Position numbers and translations under genes: made by a program. Under the pieces are notes generated by a model. That model was not told where the DNA came from. It worked only from the letters and a program-made list of their open reading frames with translations, and searched no databases. Positions 61,244-64,000 of a DNA stretch of 64,000 nt are shown piece by piece. Position 1 is the first letter of the stretch, and the number at the start of each line of letters is the position of its first letter. The DNA is from UTCFX2 sp963726375 (GTDB lineage: Bacteria > Chloroflexota > Anaerolineae > Anaerolineales > UBA4823): contig CAVSCE010000008.1 of NCBI GenBank assembly GCA_963726375.1, forward strand, positions 372,001 through 436,000, read 5' to 3'.

Positions 61244-61726
61244 ATGATCCAGGTGCAGATCGACGAAGGTTTGAAAGGGTACGATGGGATCAACCATGCA
61301 TTGAGCGAGCTGCTGGAGCAAGCAGCCCGGCTCACAATTTTACAACTTGCTGACCAACCCCAGTCCGATGCTACGCTTGTGTTGAGCGATGATGCGCAGC
61401 TCCAAACTCTTAACTTGACCTATCTGGGGATTGACGCCCCGACTGATGTCCTTGCGTTCCCAGGCGGCGAGGCTGACCCAGAAACCGGGGTGATTTACCT
61501 GGGTGATGTCGTGATCTCTTACCCGCGCGCCGTTGCCCAGGCTGCTGATGGCGGTCATCCGGTTGAGGCTGAGCTGCAGCTTCTGGTTGTGCATGGGATG
61601 CTGCACCTTGGTGGTTTCGACCACGCCAACCCACAGGAGAAGGATAAGATGTGGCAGATTCAGGCTGAAATCCTGGAATTGCTAGAATGTCCAATTCGAG
61701 GCCCTGCGCCTGAAACTGGATCCTGA
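61244..61726 (+). CDS. ybeY: rRNA maturation RNase YbeY
   Basis: Metal-dependent endoribonuclease acting in 16S rRNA 3' end maturation and ribosome quality control. The zinc motif is HGMLHLGGFDH (HxxxHxxxxxH) near residue 112. Other markers are TDVLAFPGGEADPETG and YLGDVVISYPRA. Length 160 is normal. It follows PgpH by 17 bp and precedes DgkA by 18 bp in the usual gene order. Confidence 0.93.
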   Translation: MIQVQIDEGLKGYDGINHALSELLEQAARLTILQLADQPQSDATLVLSDDAQLQTLNLTYLGIDAPTDVLAFPGGEADPETGVIYLGDVVISYPRAVAQAADGGHPVEAELQLLVVHGMLHLGGFDHANPQEKDKMWQIQAEILELLECPIRGPAPETGS

Positions 61727-61744
61727 AGGCATGAAACGCCTGCA

Positions 61745-62134
61745 ATGTCTCATTTTATGAAATCCCGCCTTTTATCCTTCCAGTATGCATTTGCAGGATT
61801 GTGGTACGTGCTGCGCACACAGCGCAATGCCCGGATTCATGCCGCAGCAACCGCAGCGGTGATCCTGGTTGGCTTATGGCTGAGACTACCAATGATGGAC
61901 TGGGCGGTGATTGGTCTGACAATTGCCCTGGTCTGGATGGCAGAGTGTCTCAACACCGCGCTTGAAGCTGCTGTAGACCTGGCAAGCCCACAGCAAAATC
62001 CGCTTGCCCGAATTGCCAAAGACGCTGGCGCTGCAGCGGTATTGATCGCCGCGCTGGTATCGGTGTGGGCAGGGATATTCATCTTAGGACCGCCACTGTG
62101 GCAGCGGCTGCAGGTTTGGTTCAGCAAGCCTTGA
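61745..62134 (+). CDS. dgkA: Diacylglycerol/undecaprenol kinase
   Basis: Small integral-membrane lipid kinase of 129 residues with three helices. The conserved region NARIHAAATAAVIL is followed by VWMAECLNTALEAAVDL, the catalytic Glu and Asn motif. In organisms of this type it more likely acts on undecaprenol to recycle the lipid carrier. Starts 18 bp after ybeY. Part of the ancestral PgpH-YbeY-DgkA operon. Confidence 0.9.
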   Translation: MSHFMKSRLLSFQYAFAGLWYVLRTQRNARIHAAATAAVILVGLWLRLPMMDWAVIGLTIALVWMAECLNTALEAAVDLASPQQNPLARIAKDAGAAAVLIAALVSVWAGIFILGPPLWQRLQVWFSKP

Positions 62135-62180
62135 TGGACCAATCCGGCGGAATCCATAATTTGTAGAATATGAGGTGGTG

Positions 62181-63029
62181 ATGATGGCACAGGCATTTTC
62201 GTTCGGCACAGTAGGCTCACCGCTTTCCACTCCGAAAAAACCCGGCGGAAGTGTTGGGGCAATCTTACGCCTTACCGAGATGGAATTGGATGCGCTTGAA
62301 TTAGGCTGGGTGAGAGCAGTTCGGGTCAGCGAAGAGACCTGCCTGGCAATTCGAGAAACGGCCAGGGAGAATGGCGTCAAGATCAGCATCCATGCGCCTT
62401 ACTATATCAATTTAAATGCGGATGAGATTGAATGGCCCAAGTCGCGACAGCGCTTGATGGACGCGGCTACATACGGCTATCTGGCTGGGGCGACGGACAT
62501 CATCTTCCATCCAGGCTCATACTTTGGGAGCCCGGCCGAACAGGTTATGCCTCTTGCGATCGAGCGATTGGCTGGCTGCGTGAATGAATTGCGCATTGGA
62601 GGAAACCCCGTTTATCTAAGACCAGAGACGATGGGAAAATCCGCAATGATCGGATCGCTGGAAGACGTCTTGCAAATGAGCCGTGAGATTGAAGGAGTCA
62701 TACCCTGCCTGGATTTTGCCCATCTCCATGCCCGCCCAGGAGATGGTACGATGAACTCTTACGACGAATGGACTGAAGTACTTGAAACTTATGGGAATGC
62801 GCTTGGCGAGACAGCGTTTCAAACGCTGCATATCCACCTTTCCGGAATTGAATACGGGCCAAAGGGCGAAAAAGAACACCTGCGGGTCGAAGAGGCGGAC
62901 ATGGACCTGCATGTGCTGTTTCGCGCCCTCCACGATTTTAACTGCAGCGGGCGGATCCTCTGCGAAAGCCCCGTTATGGAAGAAGACGCCCTGGTGTTAA
63001 AGGGAATCTGGCAGGAAATCGCGGGATAA
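62181..63029 (+). CDS. AP endonuclease 2-like TIM-barrel protein (deoxyribonuclease IV-like)
   Basis: A 282-residue TIM-barrel protein of the AP2Ec/Nfo-like superfamily. Segments ISIHAPYYINLNADE, DIIFHPGSYFGSP, VYLRPETMGKSAM, CLDFAHLHARPGDG, LHIHLSGIEYGPKGEKEHL and RILCESPVMEED carry the His, Glu and Asp metal ligands of endonuclease IV. A role in cutting abasic sites is plausible. TGAGGTGGTG precedes the start. It follows DgkA by 46 bp. Confidence 0.9.
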   Translation: MMAQAFSFGTVGSPLSTPKKPGGSVGAILRLTEMELDALELGWVRAVRVSEETCLAIRETARENGVKISIHAPYYINLNADEIEWPKSRQRLMDAATYGYLAGATDIIFHPGSYFGSPAEQVMPLAIERLAGCVNELRIGGNPVYLRPETMGKSAMIGSLEDVLQMSREIEGVIPCLDFAHLHARPGDGTMNSYDEWTEVLETYGNALGETAFQTLHIHLSGIEYGPKGEKEHLRVEEADMDLHVLFRALHDFNCSGRILCESPVMEEDALVLKGIWQEIAG

Positions 63030-63035
63030 GGGCGG

Positions 63036-63787
63036 CTATTTACGGACTTGAATAAAATCGATGATGATCAGGTTTTGTTCGCAGCTGTTGAAGGTATCAA
63101 AATAAACCTGATCGGAAAGCGGGCCGCCAGACTGATTGAGAAGCTGGACCCAAAGCTGACCGCTGGAAGCGATCGGCTGATCGGCAAGTTTAAACTCATA
63201 ACCCGAACGGCCGTAGTTCAAGGCAAGACCGGTGAGGCTGATGTAATCTTCGGGGATTTTCACGTCAGGAAGCCGACCGCCTAACCGAATGATCAGACCG
63301 ATCACCGGGGCGTTGCTCATATCGATCACCTGCCCGCCAACTCCCATCCAATTGCATTCTAATTCCGGGTGATAGATATTTGGGATCGCTTTTGGATTGC
63401 CGGTACGTACCCTGAACGGATACCCGCCGAGGGGAGGAATTGGCGTGTTGGTCGGAGTAGGGGTAATCGTTATGGGAGTTGGCGTCGGGGGAAGCGTCGC
63501 TGTTGGAAGCGGAGTTTCCGAAGGAAGCGGCGCAACCGTGTATGTCGGCGTCCAGGTCGGGGGAGGCTATAGACTGCGTCTGTGGGGGTTGGTGAAGGCA
63601 GCAGCAAAGGAGGCGGCAGCGTCGCTGGTGGAAATGGATTCAATTCCGAGTATGGATTGGTGAAAATCACCAGAAATCCGCCTGTGACGCAGATGACCCC
63701 CAGAAGGGTAAGGACGGTCAGGATGCCCCAAATCACACCACTTCGGCTGCGCGGTCGGGAATATTCGAAGTTTTCATAGCTTTTCAT
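63036..63787 (-). CDS. Membrane-anchored Pro/Thr-rich protein of unknown function, frameshifted
   Basis: No family recognised. A cytosolic start (MKSYENFEYSRPRSRSGV) is followed by one membrane helix (WGILTVLTLLGVICVTGGFL, about residues 20-40), a long Pro/Thr/Ser linker with repeated TPTPT-like units, and a C-terminal beta-rich domain (GVGGQVIDMSNAPVIGLIIR to IIIDFIQVRK). The linker is broken by a shift near 63565 between the two coding parts; several bases could fix it. Similar layouts occur in other Anaerolineae surface proteins. Confidence 0.72.
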
Positions 63788-63837
63788 GATGGGTTCCTAA
63801 CAAATTCAGCCAGCGCCATGGAGGGGATATGGACGTT

Positions 63838-64000
63838 TTATGGTGCAATGACCTCGATCTCACTTTGACTGCGGCGCAGCTCCAGCCAGTCTTCAACGGC
63901 CCTGGTTTGCAGCACGAGAAGTGCATCAGGGGACAGCTGCCGCGCTGGATCTCGCTCGAGGACCTGCACAATATGGAAACCTGCTGGAGACTCGATCACC
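63838..64000 (-). CDS. PpiC/SurA-like peptidyl-prolyl isomerase, C-terminal fragment
   Basis: Partial gene running off the right edge; 54 C-terminal residues are visible. It reads VIESPAGFHIVQVLERDPAR, the last strand of a parvulin (rotamase) domain, then ALLVLQTRAVEDWLELRRS and the terminal SEIEVIAP. Parvulin-type foldases assist folding of exported proteins. The 50-bp gap to the next leftward gene is short. Only the very end is seen, so the class is tentative. Confidence 0.7.
   Translation of the reverse strand, partial: VIESPAGFHIVQVLERDPARQLSPDALLVLQTRAVEDWLELRRSQSEIEVIAP

Noticed and set aside
1..64000. CRISPR array, prophage or insertion sequence
   Set aside because: No regularly spaced repeats, cas genes, integrase, transposase or phage structural genes were seen; the only mobile-type feature is the intron with its HNH gene.

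Overview
The window reads as bacterial chromosome from a Chloroflexota-like organism, most probably Anaerolineae. This is inferred from gene content only: lipoproteins with long Pro/Thr linkers, NBR1-type Ig-like domains, LysM-M23 and C39-TPR cell-envelope proteins, a fused two-domain EcfA, and no recognisable outer-membrane machinery. GC content is moderate to high and genes are densely packed in short operons on both strands. No phage, insertion sequence or CRISPR array was seen.

Layout. 0-2.3 kb: C-terminal part of cobalamin-dependent methionine synthase. 2.3-10.8 kb: a flavin monooxygenase, a MacAB-type efflux operon with a lipoprotein, and a convergent OmpR-type two-component system. 11-13.4 kb: small metabolic and unknown genes. 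13.5-18.4 kb: three tandem LysM/M23 lipoproteins. 18.5-21.5 kb: a DUF2089/adhesin-like module whose four proteins share a short helical motif, behind a strong promoter and a perfect palindrome. 21.5-25.7 kb: an MFS transporter, a TlpA-OsmC-rhodanese operon and an ECF sigma/anti-sigma operon. 25.8-30.6 kb: two tandem SAM hydroxide adenosyltransferases followed by a complete ECF vitamin-type transporter (EcfA, S component, EcfT). 30.6-38.7 kb: HAD, HD, AspT-like, luciferase-like, SpoIIE-phosphatase and SDR genes. 38.7-39.6 kb: a tRNA(CAU) interrupted in its anticodon loop by a group I intron that carries an HNH gene on the opposite strand, then tRNA-Gly(UCC). 39.7-44.1 kb: an Rrf2 regulator and a pstSCAB operon sharing a 28-bp site. 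44.1-46.3 kb: NfeD and M48 protease. 46.4-47.6 kb: an unusual run of five tiny genes sharing a DLRAG-like N-terminal motif. 47.7-58 kb: NBR1-type lipoproteins, lipA, queG, three tandem C39-TPR proteins and an SbcD-like nuclease. 58-64 kb: a conserved YqeY-PgpH-YbeY-DgkA cluster, an AP-endonuclease-like gene and the end of a PpiC-like foldase.

Sequence quality matters here. About twenty genes are broken by single-base shifts. Many of those that can be placed lie in short homopolymer runs, and restoring one base rebuilds a normal protein. The damage is densest at 50-58 kb. I treat most of these as probable sequencing or consensus errors and annotate the intact gene span, noting each shift.

The most unusual items are the five-gene tiny-protein cluster, the antisense HNH gene inside the tRNA group I intron, the paired 28-bp Rrf2/pst sites, and the pairing of two SAM-cleaving enzymes with an ECF transporter.
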